Origin: an uncultured Planctomycetia bacterium
GTDB lineage: Bacteria; Planctomycetota; UBA1135; GCA-002686595
DNA length: 64,000 nt
Reading direction: 5' to 3'
Assembly (NCBI GenBank): GCA_938003765.1
Contig: CALKYE010000072.1
Coordinates: forward strand, 1-64,000
Part shown: in pieces, positions 53,549 through 62,896 of the stretch
Layout: each line of letters begins with the position of its first letter
Numbering within the stretch: the stretch's first letter is position 1
Made by a program: the position numbers and the translations under genes
The notes under the pieces: model-generated
What the model was told of the DNA's origin: nothing
Databases searched by the model: none
What the model saw: only the letters and a program-made list of their open reading frames with translations

Positions 53549-54574
53549 ATGCAGCGCACTGTTCTCGTCACCGGCGGCGCCGGGTTCATCGGCTCGAACT
53601 TCGTCCTGATGCTCGCCAAGGAGCGAGCGGACTGGAACGTCGTCAACCTCGACGCCCTGACCTACGCCGGCAACCTCGAGAACTTGAAGAGCATCGAAGG
53701 TCGCAAGGGTCACGTGTTCGTGCACGGCGACATCACGCGTCCCGAGGACGTCGCGCGCGCGTTCGACGCTGCGCGGAAGTTCGGCGGTCCCGTGAGCGTC
53801 GTGCACTTCGCCGCCGAGAGCCACGTCGATCGCTCGATCCAGTCCGGCCTGCCGTTCGTGCAGACCAACGTGCTCGGCACGCAAGTGCTGCTCGACGCGT
53901 CGCGCGCGGCCGGAGTCGAGCGCTTCGTGCACGTGTCGACCGACGAGGTCTACGGCTCGCTCGGCGCCAGCGGCTTCTTCACCGAGGACACGCCGATCCA
54001 GCCGAACTCGCCCTACTCGGCGAGCAAGGCCGGCAGCGATCTGCTCGTGCGCGCCGCGATCCACACGCACCACTTCCCCGCCTGCATCACGCGCTGCTCG
54101 AACAACTACGGACCGTTCCAGTTCCCCGAGAAGCTGATCCCGCTGATGATCGCCAACGCCAGCGAGGACAAGCCGCTGCCGGTCTACGGCGACGGGATGA
54201 ACGTGCGCGACTGGCTGTACGTCGTGGACCACTGCGAGGCGATCCTCGCCGTGCTCGAGCGCGGCGCGCTGGGCGAGGTCTACAACATCGGCGGACACAA
54301 CGAGCACCCCAACCTGTTCATCGTCAAGCGCGTGCTCGCCGAGCTCGGCAAGTCCGAGAGCCTGATCCAGTACGTGAAGGACCGCCCGGGTCACGACCGG
54401 CGCTACGCCATCGACGCCAGCAAGATCGAGCGCGAGCTCGGCTGGCGGCCGCGGTTCTCGTTCGAGCAGGCGCTGCCGCTGACAATCCGCTGGTACCGCG
54501 AAAATTCCGAGTGGCTCGCGCGGGTGCGCAACGGCGCCTACCGCGAGTACTACGAGCGCCAGTACCAGGCCTGA
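53549..54574 (+). CDS. rmlB: dTDP-glucose 4,6-dehydratase
   Basis: A 341-residue SDR with the RmlB signature order: TGGAGFIGSNFVLML, NLDALTYAGNLENL, VVHFAAESHVDRSI, the catalytic STDEVYGSLG, PYSASKAGSDLLVRA (YxxxK) and RCSNNYGPFQFPEKLIPLMI, ending with DRPGHDRRYAIDASKIERELGW. It makes dTDP-4-keto-6-deoxyglucose. Length is typical. It follows rmlD after 46 bases and is the last gene before the export-operon promoter. Confidence 0.96.
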   Translation: MQRTVLVTGGAGFIGSNFVLMLAKERADWNVVNLDALTYAGNLENLKSIEGRKGHVFVHGDITRPEDVARAFDAARKFGGPVSVVHFAAESHVDRSIQSGLPFVQTNVLGTQVLLDASRAAGVERFVHVSTDEVYGSLGASGFFTEDTPIQPNSPYSASKAGSDLLVRAAIHTHHFPACITRCSNNYGPFQFPEKLIPLMIANASEDKPLPVYGDGMNVRDWLYVVDHCEAILAVLERGALGEVYNIGGHNEHPNLFIVKRVLAELGKSESLIQYVKDRPGHDRRYAIDASKIERELGWRPRFSFEQALPLTIRWYRENSEWLARVRNGAYREYYERQYQA

Positions 54575-54706
54575 GCGCGCGCCGCCGGTCGCTCGCGGTG
54601 CGCCATGTGTCGCCCGCGCGCCGCCGACGTCCACAGCGGCGGTCGACCTCGACCCCGGGACCCCTCGACCCGTTTTTCGCGCCGTCCGCGGGGCGCGAGC
54701 AAAAGC

Positions 54707-54735
54707 TTGGGCGAGTTGGCGTCGATCTCTAGGAT
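54707..54735 (+). promoter_or_regulatory. Promoter candidate of the export/assembly operon
   Basis: TTGGGC (54707-54712), a 17-base spacer and TAGGAT (54730-54735). The predicted start near 54742 gives a leader of about 26 bases before the Wza-like gene. It sits in a 193-base gap that otherwise shows only short GC repeats. Confidence 0.5.
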
Positions 54736-54767
54736 CCTCTGGTCCCCCCCAGGCGCCCGTCTGCCCG

Positions 54768-55559
54768 ATGCACCAACGCTCTGTCTCATGGCTGCGGAGC
54801 AGCCCGTTCGCGCTGGCTGCGGCGCTGCTCGTGCTCCTGTGCGCCTCCTGCGCCAGTTCGAGTCCCGACAAGCGTCTGCTGCAGTACCTCAACGACAAGG
54901 GCTTCGGCAACCGCTACACGGGCAACGCCGAGGACCAGAACTACGTCACGATCGGCGACACGATCTCGATCACCGACCCGTTCCATCAAGAGCTCGGCGC
55001 CACGGTGCGCGTCGACGTCGACGGAACCGTGGTGCTCGCGGAGATCGGCGCGGTCCACGTGGCCGGCCAGACGCGCTCGGAGCTCAAGACCTTCCTCACC
55101 CAGAAGTACTCGAGCTACTACGAGCAGGTCGACATCGACGTCCGCCTGCAGACGCAGAGCAAGTTCTACTTCGTGTTCGGCGAGGTGACGGCCGAGGGCG
55201 TCAAGACCTTCCCCGGTGACCTCACGGTGTTCCAGGCGGTGATGGCCGCGGGACCGGACAAGAACACGGCCAACCTCGGACGCGTGCGCGTGATCCGAGC
55301 CGACCCGCGCGATCCGCTGGTGATCCCCGTGAACCTGCTGGCCATGTTCCGCGGCGATTCCACCGACAACCTGCTGATCCAGGAGCGCGACATCGTCTAC
55401 GTGCCGCCGACGATGATCGCCGAGCTGGGCTACTTCATCTCGGACCTGTTGTTCCCGATCACGAACGTGCTGCGTCAGATCGCGGGCTCGATCCTGCTGC
55501 TGCAGGGACGCGGCATCGGCGGCCGAAACCAGGGCTTCAACAACAACGTCTTCTTCTAG
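54768..55559 (+). CDS. Polysaccharide export lipoprotein (Wza/GumB-like)
   Basis: A 263-residue exported protein. The signal peptide (LAAALLVLLCASC) has a probable lipidated cysteine at residue 28. The poly_export domain begins near YVTIGDTISITD with RVDVDGTVVLAEIGAVHVAGQT, followed by a SLBB-like repeat (KFYFVFGEVTAEGVKTFPGD, LTVFQAVMAAGP) and ERDIVYVPPT. A hydrophobic stretch and a glycine/asparagine-rich tail (RGIGGRNQGFNNNVFF) end it. It should form the periplasmic and outer-membrane channel for EPS. The chain-length gene follows eight bases later. Confidence 0.9.
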   Translation: MHQRSVSWLRSSPFALAAALLVLLCASCASSSPDKRLLQYLNDKGFGNRYTGNAEDQNYVTIGDTISITDPFHQELGATVRVDVDGTVVLAEIGAVHVAGQTRSELKTFLTQKYSSYYEQVDIDVRLQTQSKFYFVFGEVTAEGVKTFPGDLTVFQAVMAAGPDKNTANLGRVRVIRADPRDPLVIPVNLLAMFRGDSTDNLLIQERDIVYVPPTMIAELGYFISDLLFPITNVLRQIAGSILLLQGRGIGGRNQGFNNNVFF

Positions 55560-55567
55560 GCCGCGCC

Positions 55568-57205
55568 ATGGCCGCACGTGAGACGAGCCAGTTGCAAGAC
55601 GTCGCCGCGCTGCTGAAGCGGCGCGCGCTGCAGATCTTGCTGCCCGCGGTCGTGACGGGCGCGCTGGGCGTCGCGCTCGCGACGCTGTGGCCCAAGAGCT
55701 ACCGCGCCGCCACCAGCCTCGAGGTGCGCGACGTCAATCCGCCGGTCGCGGCGCAGGGCATCGACGCCAAGGTCATCCAGAAGGACATCAGCAACGCGCC
55801 CTGGCAGATTCGCCAGTTCGACCGCGTCGTGCGGGTGCTCGAGGGCCTCGAGTGGCGCGCGTACAAGGAGTTGAACGACCCGCAGGAGAAGGTCGAGTTC
55901 GTCCGCGACGTCATCGGCCGCATCGAGACCATCCTCCCCGGCGGAGGCAAGCAGACCACGGGCACGGTGCTCCTGACGATCGGGTACACCGACCAGGATC
56001 CCAAGCGCGCGGAGCAGTTCCTCAACCGGCTGCGCGAGGTGTTCGTGAGCGAGGTGCTCGAACGCTACCGCACCGACGCGCGCAAGACCCTCGACCTGTT
56101 GCGCAACCAGCTCACCATCGCCGAGGAGCGGGCCAAGTCCGCGGATGCGGCGTCGGCCAAGCTCAAGAAGGAGGCCGGCGTTTCCGCGACGCAGCAGGCG
56201 CCGGGCGGCGGGCGCCAGCGCGACGAGGATCCGATCTTCAAGCGCCTCGATGCGGCGCAGTCGCGCCTGTTCGAGGCCGAAGCCGACGCCACCGCGCACG
56301 CGGCGACGATCGAGCAGCTCCAGAAGCTCTACGACGCCGCGCCCGCGGAAGTGCCGCAGGTCTCGACCACGGACGGGCTGACGTTCGACGCCGAGGTGGC
56401 GGCGATCGAGGCCGCCAAGGCGGAGCAGCGCGACCGTCAGCAGGGCCTCAAGCCCGCGCACCGCGTGTACCTCGACGCGGAGAGCAAGCTGCGCCAGCTC
56501 GACGCAAAGCTCGAGCAGTTGCTCCTCGCGGCGCGCGCGCCCGAAGACCGCACGCGCATGGCGCCCAACCGCGAGCGCGACGTGATCCGCACGCGCATCC
56601 GCGACACCGAGGTGATGCTGAACGAGGCGCTGGCGCTCAAGGCGCGACTGGAGAGCGACGTGCAGTCGCTGAAGGTCGAGAGCGCGGCGCGCGTGGAGAC
56701 CTACCGACAGTTGCAGGAGCTCGATCGCGAGGCGGCGGTCGCGGCCGACGAGTACCTGCGCGCGGCGCAGGCCTACAACAAGCAGAAGTCCTTCGTCGAC
56801 TTCATCTCGAGCGCGTTCGCCAGCCCCTTCGAGGTCAGCGAAACGGCGCGCGCGCCCAAGACTCCCATCTCGCCGGGCCCGATCGTGTTCATCGGCGGCG
56901 GAATCGTGCTCGGCATCCTCATGGGCTTGGGCAGCGCGCTGGCGGCCGAGTTCGGTCGCGGCGGAGTGCGCGGCGCGTCCGAGGTCGAGCGGATCAGCAA
57001 CGCGCCCGTGTTGGGCGTGATCAACCGCATCCGCACGCGCGCCGAGCGCCGCGAGCGGGCGGCGCGTCGCGTCGTGGTCGTGGTCTCGACGCTGGCCATC
57101 GCAGCGAGCGTGCTGTGGACCACTTGGGCCTACCAGAACGAGCCCCAGTCCCTGGGTGTGTCGCTGCGCTCGATGCTCGATCGCATCAGCCAGAAGTCGC
57201 AATGA
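55568..57205 (+). CDS. GumC/Wzc-N-type chain-length protein without kinase domain
   Basis: A 545-residue inner-membrane protein. TM1 is at about 21-42 (LQILLPAVVTGALGVALATLWP) and TM2 at about 437-458 (PIVFIGGGIVLGILMGLGSAL). Between them is a long periplasmic Wzz-like domain with extended coiled coils (about 140-420). After TM2 comes SEVERISNAPVLGVINRI, as in proteins that precede a BY-kinase domain. Instead of a kinase there is a third hydrophobic segment (about 500-521). It probably works with the Wza-like protein to control EPS length and export. Any tyrosine kinase partner must be elsewhere. Confidence 0.88.
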   Translation: MAARETSQLQDVAALLKRRALQILLPAVVTGALGVALATLWPKSYRAATSLEVRDVNPPVAAQGIDAKVIQKDISNAPWQIRQFDRVVRVLEGLEWRAYKELNDPQEKVEFVRDVIGRIETILPGGGKQTTGTVLLTIGYTDQDPKRAEQFLNRLREVFVSEVLERYRTDARKTLDLLRNQLTIAEERAKSADAASAKLKKEAGVSATQQAPGGGRQRDEDPIFKRLDAAQSRLFEAEADATAHAATIEQLQKLYDAAPAEVPQVSTTDGLTFDAEVAAIEAAKAEQRDRQQGLKPAHRVYLDAESKLRQLDAKLEQLLLAARAPEDRTRMAPNRERDVIRTRIRDTEVMLNEALALKARLESDVQSLKVESAARVETYRQLQELDREAAVAADEYLRAAQAYNKQKSFVDFISSAFASPFEVSETARAPKTPISPGPIVFIGGGIVLGILMGLGSALAAEFGRGGVRGASEVERISNAPVLGVINRIRTRAERRERAARRVVVVVSTLAIAASVLWTTWAYQNEPQSLGVSLRSMLDRISQKSQ

Positions 57206-57236
57206 CAGGGCGGGTCGCCCGGCGCGAGCCAGCAGC

Positions 57237-58586
57237 GTGCGCGACATCATCTTCGCAACCCTGATCGCGGCCCTCGTGCCGGTCAGCTTCCGCCGGCCGC
57301 TGGTGGGGCTGCTCACGTTCTCCTGGCTCGCGTACATGCGCACCCAGGACCTGTGCTGGGGTTTCGCGCGCCTGCAGCGCTGGTCGTTCCTGATCGCGAT
57401 CGTGACCTTCGCGGGCTTCTTCTCGCGGCCGATCGAGCGCCTGTGGGCGCCGGTGTGGCGCAACTACGCGATGATCGCGCTCGCGATCTGGGTGGCGTTG
57501 AGCGTGACGGTCAATCCGCTGCTCACTTACGGACAGTGGGCTTCGGTGATCGAGTTCACCAAGGTCGTCTACATCGGGCTCTTCACCACGGCCGTGATCA
57601 CGCGCAAGGAGCACCTGCGCATGATGGTATGGGTGATCGCGCTGTCGTTCGGCTTCTACGGCGTGAAGATCGGCCTCGCTGGCGTGTTGAGCGGCGGCAA
57701 CATCACGGTCAAGCAGGGCCCGGGCGGGATGCTCGAGGACAACAACAACTTCGGGCTGGCGCTCGTGATGGCCATGCCGCTGCTGATCCAGATCACGCAG
57801 GCCGAGCGCAACCCGACGCTCAAGCGCGGCTTCCTCGCGATCGTGCCGCTGACGGCCATCGCGGTCATGGCGACGCACTCGCGTGGCGCATTCCTGTCGC
57901 TGGCCGCGGCCATCAGCGTGCTCGTGTGGCGCTCGAAGAACCGCCTGACCGGCTTCGCGATCGCCGCGGGCCTCTCGGTGCTGGCCTTCCTGCTCGTGCC
58001 GCAGTCCTACAAGGACCGCATCAGCACGATCAAGACCTACGAGCAGGACGGCTCGTCCATGGGGCGCATCGCGGCCTGGAAGACCGCGATCAACATGACC
58101 AAGGCCAACCCGTTCTTCGGCGTGGGCTTCGAGAACTTCCAGAACAGCTACTACAAGTACTCCGCGGGCGGAACGGCGAGCGGCAAGAAGGTGGCGCACA
58201 ACGCCTACTTCCAGATCATGGCCGAGTCGGGGCTGCCGGCTTACTTCCTGTACATGTTCCTGATCGTCGGGACGTTGTGGTCCCTGTGGAGGGTCAGGCG
58301 GCGCGCCGAGGAGTTGTACGCCTCGAGCTGGATCCGCGACTACGCGGTGATGTTCGAAGCCACCATGGTGGCGTTCATAGTGGGGAGCACGTTCCTCAAC
58401 CGCGCGCAGTTCGACCTCTTCTATCACTTCGTCGCGATCGTGATCGCCTTCGAGGCCATCGCGCAGCGCGAGTTCGACGGACTGGGCGAGCGCGACGAAG
58501 CCGAGCTCTTGCACGGCGGCGAGTTGCGCGTCGTGCGCCCGCGCGGTTTCCGCAACACGAGCAGCGCGCTGCCCCGCGGCGTCTGA
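57237..58586 (+). CDS. O-antigen ligase/polymerase-like protein (DUF5935, exosortase A-associated type)
   Basis: A 449-residue membrane protein with about ten helices. It begins RDIIFATLIAALVPVSFRRPLVGLLTF, the DUF5935 pattern of the 'putative O-glycosylation ligase, exosortase A system-associated' family. The Wzy_C-like core has NNFGLALVMAMPLL, ATHSRGAFLSLAAAISVL, FFGVGFENFQNSYY and AHNAYFQIMAESGLPAYFL, with the periplasmic loop histidine/glutamate typical of such ligases. It would polymerise or ligate lipid-linked glycan in the periplasm. The GTG start fits family N-termini; an upstream in-frame ATG overlaps the chain-length gene. Confidence 0.9.
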   Translation: MRDIIFATLIAALVPVSFRRPLVGLLTFSWLAYMRTQDLCWGFARLQRWSFLIAIVTFAGFFSRPIERLWAPVWRNYAMIALAIWVALSVTVNPLLTYGQWASVIEFTKVVYIGLFTTAVITRKEHLRMMVWVIALSFGFYGVKIGLAGVLSGGNITVKQGPGGMLEDNNNFGLALVMAMPLLIQITQAERNPTLKRGFLAIVPLTAIAVMATHSRGAFLSLAAAISVLVWRSKNRLTGFAIAAGLSVLAFLLVPQSYKDRISTIKTYEQDGSSMGRIAAWKTAINMTKANPFFGVGFENFQNSYYKYSAGGTASGKKVAHNAYFQIMAESGLPAYFLYMFLIVGTLWSLWRVRRRAEELYASSWIRDYAVMFEATMVAFIVGSTFLNRAQFDLFYHFVAIVIAFEAIAQREFDGLGERDEAELLHGGELRVVRPRGFRNTSSALPRGV

Positions 58587-58607
58587 GCGAGAGGCCCGAC
58601 GATCACC

Positions 58608-60497
58608 ATGTGCGGACTGTGCGGAGTGAGCTTCGACGACCTGGCGCGCGCGCCCGAGCGCGAACGCGTTCGCGCCATGGCCAACACGCTGGCGCACCGC
58701 GGGCCCGACGACGAAGGCGTGTGGATCGGCGGCGCCTCGGCGCTGGGCTTCCGACGTCTGTCGATCATCGACCTCTCGGGCGGCCATCAGCCGATCGAGA
58801 ACGAGGACGGCGACATCGCGCTCGCCATCAACTGCGAGATCTACAACTTCCGCGAGCTGCGCGCGGAGCTCGAACGCAAGGGCCATCGCTTCAAGACGCG
58901 CGCGGACTCGGAAGTGGTGCTGCACCTCTACGAGGAGCACGGCGAGCGCTGCGCCGAGTTCCTCGTCGGCATGTACGCCTTCGCGCTCGTCGACCGACGC
59001 GATCCGCGTCGTCCGCGAGTGCTGCTCGGGCGCGATCGGCTGGGCATCAAGCCGATGTACTTCGCGCGCACGGCCGAGGGCCTGGTGTGGGCCAGCGAGG
59101 TGAAGGCGATCCTCGAGTGGGGCAGCACGCCGCGCGAGCTGCGGCCCGAGAAGCTGCTCGACTACCTCGTGCAAGGCTACGTCGGCGGCGACGACAGCGC
59201 TTGGTGCGGCGTGCAGCGCCTGCCGCCGGCGAGCACGCTGTCCTGGCGTCCCGGCGAGGCGCCGCAGATCCGGCGCTACTGGGACCTGCCGACCGAACGA
59301 CACTCCTCGAGCGCGAGCGCCGAGGAGATCCTCGCTCAGCTCGACACGGTCGTCGCCGAGCACATGGTCTCGGACGTTCCGCTCGGCGCGTTCCTCTCGG
59401 GCGGAATCGACAGCACGGCCGTCGTGACCTCGATGGCCGCGCGCTCGTCGCACAGCGTCGTCGCCTGCTCGGTGGGCTTCCGCGAACGCGACTTCGACGA
59501 GCTCGACCTCGCGCGCGCCACCGCGCAACGCCTGGGCGCCGTGCATCACACGCAAGTGCTCGAGCCCGACCCCAAGCTCGCGACCGACGTGCTGCCGTGG
59601 CTCTACGACGAGCCGCTGGCCGACCCCTCGACGGTGCCGACGTACCTCGTGTCGAAGATGGCGCGCGAGCACGTGACCGTTGCGCTCTCCGGTGACGGCG
59701 GCGACGAGGTCTTCGCGGGCTACCGCCGCTACGTGCACGATCTCGCCGAGAATCGCCTGCGCAAGCGCCTGGGCCGCGCGGGTGTCTCGACCGCGGCCTC
59801 GATCGGCGCGCACTATCCCAAGCTGGACTGGGCGCCGCGCTTCCTGCGCGCGCGCACGTTCCTCACCAACCTCGGGCGCTCGCCCGCGCAGGCCTACTGG
59901 CGCAGCGTGACGCAGCTCGACCGCGAGAGCGCGCTCGAGTTGCTCGCGCCGGACGTTGCGCAGCGACTGCGCGAGCACGATCCGTTCCAGCACTTCGAGC
60001 GCTTCTACGCGCGCCCCGAGGTCGACGATCCGCTCTACCGCGCGCAGTACGCCGACTTCCACACCTACCTGCCCGACCAGATCCTGGCCAAGGCCGACCG
60101 CGCCTCGATGGGCGTCTCGCTCGAGGTGCGGCCGCCGCTGCTCGACCACCGCTTCGTCGAACGCTTCGCGCCGCTGCCCGCGCGCGACAAAGTGCGTGGC
60201 GCGCGCGGAAAGCATGCGTTGCGTGAAGCCCTCCGCTCACGCGTTCCGCCCGAGATCCTCGACGGCCGCAAGCGCGGCTTCGACACGCCGCTCAAACGCT
60301 GGATCGCCGGCCCGCTCCGCGGCGCGGTGGCGGACGCGCTCTCGACGCTGCCCGAGGAGTGGTTCCGTCGCGAAGTCCTCGCGCAACGGTTGTCCGAGCA
60401 CACCGCGGGCGCGCGCGACCACGGGCGCCTGTTGTGGAGCCTGCTCGTGCTCGAGCACTGGCGCCGCCGCCACGGCGTGCGTTCCCTGGGCGCATGA
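58608..60497 (+). CDS. Asparagine synthase-like amidotransferase (XrtA-type)
   Basis: A 629-residue enzyme. The N-terminal class II glutaminase begins MCGLCGVSF (Cys2) with RGPDDEGVW, RLSIIDLSGGHQPI and the EIYNF segment. The C-terminal ATP-pyrophosphatase/synthetase domain has SDVPLGAFLSGGIDST and VALSGDGGDEVFAGY, then DHRFVERFAPLP and GRKRGFDTPLKRW. Size matches both AsnB and the XrtA-associated amidotransferases found in EPS clusters. Given its neighbours it may amidate a uronic acid of the EPS rather than make asparagine; sequence alone does not decide. It overlaps the next GT4 by four bases (ATGA). Confidence 0.92.
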   Translation: MCGLCGVSFDDLARAPERERVRAMANTLAHRGPDDEGVWIGGASALGFRRLSIIDLSGGHQPIENEDGDIALAINCEIYNFRELRAELERKGHRFKTRADSEVVLHLYEEHGERCAEFLVGMYAFALVDRRDPRRPRVLLGRDRLGIKPMYFARTAEGLVWASEVKAILEWGSTPRELRPEKLLDYLVQGYVGGDDSAWCGVQRLPPASTLSWRPGEAPQIRRYWDLPTERHSSSASAEEILAQLDTVVAEHMVSDVPLGAFLSGGIDSTAVVTSMAARSSHSVVACSVGFRERDFDELDLARATAQRLGAVHHTQVLEPDPKLATDVLPWLYDEPLADPSTVPTYLVSKMAREHVTVALSGDGGDEVFAGYRRYVHDLAENRLRKRLGRAGVSTAASIGAHYPKLDWAPRFLRARTFLTNLGRSPAQAYWRSVTQLDRESALELLAPDVAQRLREHDPFQHFERFYARPEVDDPLYRAQYADFHTYLPDQILAKADRASMGVSLEVRPPLLDHRFVERFAPLPARDKVRGARGKHALREALRSRVPPEILDGRKRGFDTPLKRWIAGPLRGAVADALSTLPEEWFRREVLAQRLSEHTAGARDHGRLLWSLLVLEHWRRRHGVRSLGA

Positions 60498-61669
60498 GGA
60501 TCGCCGTGCTCACGTCGCTGTTCCCCAGTCGCGAACGGCCGAACGAAGGCGTGTTCGCGCAGCGACGCTGGAACGCGATGAAGCGCCGCGGCCACAGCGT
60601 GCGCGTCGTGCATCCGCTGCCGTGGGCGCCGCCGTTCGGGCCGGCGCACTGGCGCGAGTTGCGCGCCATGCAGGAGCGCGAGGAGCGCGCTGGCATCGGA
60701 ATCGAGCGGCCGCGCTACGCGCACCTTCCGCGTCGCGCTCTGGGCAACGCACGCGCGTTCGCGAGCGCCGGACTCGCGCGCCTGGAGTCGGGAGAACGCT
60801 TCGACGTGCTCGTCGCCGATTACGCCTGGCCTGCGGCGGCCGCGGCGACGGAGTGCGCGCGACGCGGCTGGCCGCTGGTGATCTCGGGGCGCGGCAGCGA
60901 CGTGCTCGCCGTCGCGGAGCTCCCGCAATTGCGCGCTGTCCTCGCCGACGCGCTGCGCAGCGCAGGCGCGTGGTGCGCGGTCTCCGAACACCTCGTGCGT
61001 GCGATGGACGAGCTCGCCGGCGAGCCGCGCGGCGTGCTGGTCGCCAACGGCGTCGATGGCGAGCTGTTCCGCCCGCGCGATGCTGCGCAGGCGCGTCGAG
61101 AGCTCGGCTTGCCGCTCGAGCCGCGCGTCGTGCTCGTGGTGGGGCACCTGATCGAGCGCAAGGATCCGCTGCTCGCGCTCGAAGTCTTCGCGCGCGCGTG
61201 CGGAGCTGCGCAAGCGCCGGCGAAGCTGGTGTTCATCGGTCGCGGGCCGCTCGAGGCCGAGTTGCGCGCCAAGATCGCGCAGGCCGGGCTCGAGCAGCGC
61301 GCGCAGTTGATCGGCGAGGCCGCGCCCGAGCAGCTCGCGCACTGGTACTGCGCCGCCGACGCGCTGCTGCTCACGTCGACGCGCGAAGGACGTCCGAACG
61401 TCGTGCTCGAGGCGCTCTCGAGCGGCTTGCCCGTGCTCGCCACCGACGCCGGCGGCACGCGCGAGTTGCTCGAGTCCGACCCGCGCATGCTCGCGACGTC
61501 GCGCGATCCGCAGGCGCTCGCCGCGCAGTTGAACGCGCTGCTCGCTTCCGCGCGCGAGCCGCACAAGCTGCGAGCGCTCGCCGAGCGCTGGAGCTGGGAC
61601 GGCGCGTGCTCGGCGCTCGAGGCGCTGCTCGAGCGCGCCATCGCTGCGCGAGGGGGCCCGGCGCGATGA
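60494..61669 (+). CDS. GT4-type glycosyltransferase
   Basis: A 391-residue GT-B enzyme starting MRIAVLTSLFPSRERPNEGVF, like exosortase-A-system GT4 proteins. The acceptor part has HSVRVVHPLPWAPPF. The donor domain shows VVGHLIERKDPLLA, FIGRGPLEAEL and EX7E (E298-E306, REGRPNVVLE), then SGLPVLATDAGGTRE. Start and stop overlap both neighbours (ATGA), so it is tightly coupled to the amidotransferase and the next glycosyltransferase. Specificity unknown. Confidence 0.9.
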   Translation: MRIAVLTSLFPSRERPNEGVFAQRRWNAMKRRGHSVRVVHPLPWAPPFGPAHWRELRAMQEREERAGIGIERPRYAHLPRRALGNARAFASAGLARLESGERFDVLVADYAWPAAAAATECARRGWPLVISGRGSDVLAVAELPQLRAVLADALRSAGAWCAVSEHLVRAMDELAGEPRGVLVANGVDGELFRPRDAAQARRELGLPLEPRVVLVVGHLIERKDPLLALEVFARACGAAQAPAKLVFIGRGPLEAELRAKIAQAGLEQRAQLIGEAAPEQLAHWYCAADALLLTSTREGRPNVVLEALSSGLPVLATDAGGTRELLESDPRMLATSRDPQALAAQLNALLASAREPHKLRALAERWSWDGACSALEALLERAIAARGGPAR

Positions 61670-62883
61670 GGATTCTCTACCACCATCGCACGCAGGCGGA
61701 GGACGGCCAGGCGGTCCACATCCGCTCGCTGCAGCGCGCGTTCGAGCAACTCGGTCACCAGGTGTTCGAGGTCAGCCTGGTCCAGCGCGCGACGTCGGCG
61801 CCGCAAGCCAGCGCTCCGCAGCGCGCGCCGGCTTGGCGTGCTCTCACGCGCCTTCCGCGCTTCGCGCGCGAACTCGCCGAGTACGCGTACACCTCCGTCG
61901 GTCGACCGAAGATCGTCGCCGCGGCGCGCGAGCACCGCGTGGACTTCATCTACGAGCGCTACGCCTTCGGGAACGCCGCCGGCGTGCTCGCGGCGCGACG
62001 CCTCGGATTGCCCCTGATCCTCGAGGTCAACTCTCCGATGGTCCTCGAGCTGTCCAAGACGCGCGGGCTGTCGTTTCCGCGCACCGCAGCGCGCCTCGAG
62101 AACTGGATCTTCGCGAGCGCCGACCGCGTGTGCGTGGTGACCGAGGCGCTGGGCGAGATCCTGGTCGGTCTCGGCGTCGCGCCCGAGCGCCTGATCGTGA
62201 CGCAGAACGGCGTCGACCCCGAGCGCTACGAGTACCCCGACCGCGCGAGCGTGCGCGCGGCCGCGCGCGACGATCTCGGGCTCGGCCCGGAGCGCGAGGA
62301 CGAGGTCGTGCTCGGGTTCGTGGGCTACTACCGCGACTGGCACCGGCTCGACCTGGTGCTCGACGCGCTCGCCACGCCCGAGCTGTCGCGCGCGCGCCTC
62401 GTCATCGTCGGCGAAGGTCCGGCGCACGAGTCGCTCGTGAGTCAGTGCGAGCGCCTGGGCCTGAGCGGACGCGTGCTGTTCTGCGGTCCGCGACCGCACG
62501 CGCGGATTCCGCAGCTCCTGCCCGCCTTCGACGTGGCGCTGGTGCCTGCGATCAATCCCTACGCCTCGCCGCTCAAGCTGTTCGAGTACATGGCCGCCGC
62601 TCTACCCGCCGTCGCGCCGGACCAGCCCAACCTGCGCGAGGTGCTGCGCGACGACGTCGAGGCGCTGCTGGTCCAAGCGGGCGATGGCGCGAGCTTGCAG
62701 CGCGCGCTGGCGCGCCTGGTCGGAGACGTGCGCCTGCGCGAGCGTCTGGGCGCCCGCGCGCGCGCCACGTTGCTCGAGCGCGACTTCACCTGGATCGGCA
62801 ATGCGCGACGCGTGGTCGAAGCCGCGCGAGATCTGGGCGCGGGCCTGGGCCGCAAGAGCAACCGCGCCCGCGAGCAGGCATGA
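61666..62883 (+). CDS. GT4-type glycosyltransferase (SPLKxFE subtype)
   Basis: A 405-residue GT-B protein. It starts MRILYHHRTQAEDGQAVHIRS, a segment typical of XrtA-system glycosyltransferases, with FIYERYAFGNAAGVLAARR, LILEVNSPMVLELSKTRG and QNGVDPERYEY. The donor domain has GFVGYYRDWHRLD, IVGEGPAHESL and ASPLKLFEYMAAALPAVAPD; the first EX7E glutamate is absent as in this subtype. The ATG overlaps the preceding stop. Donor and acceptor unknown. Confidence 0.88.
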   Translation: MRILYHHRTQAEDGQAVHIRSLQRAFEQLGHQVFEVSLVQRATSAPQASAPQRAPAWRALTRLPRFARELAEYAYTSVGRPKIVAAAREHRVDFIYERYAFGNAAGVLAARRLGLPLILEVNSPMVLELSKTRGLSFPRTAARLENWIFASADRVCVVTEALGEILVGLGVAPERLIVTQNGVDPERYEYPDRASVRAAARDDLGLGPEREDEVVLGFVGYYRDWHRLDLVLDALATPELSRARLVIVGEGPAHESLVSQCERLGLSGRVLFCGPRPHARIPQLLPAFDVALVPAINPYASPLKLFEYMAAALPAVAPDQPNLREVLRDDVEALLVQAGDGASLQRALARLVGDVRLRERLGARARATLLERDFTWIGNARRVVEAARDLGAGLGRKSNRAREQA

Positions 62884-62896
62884 TGGGGGACTCGCC

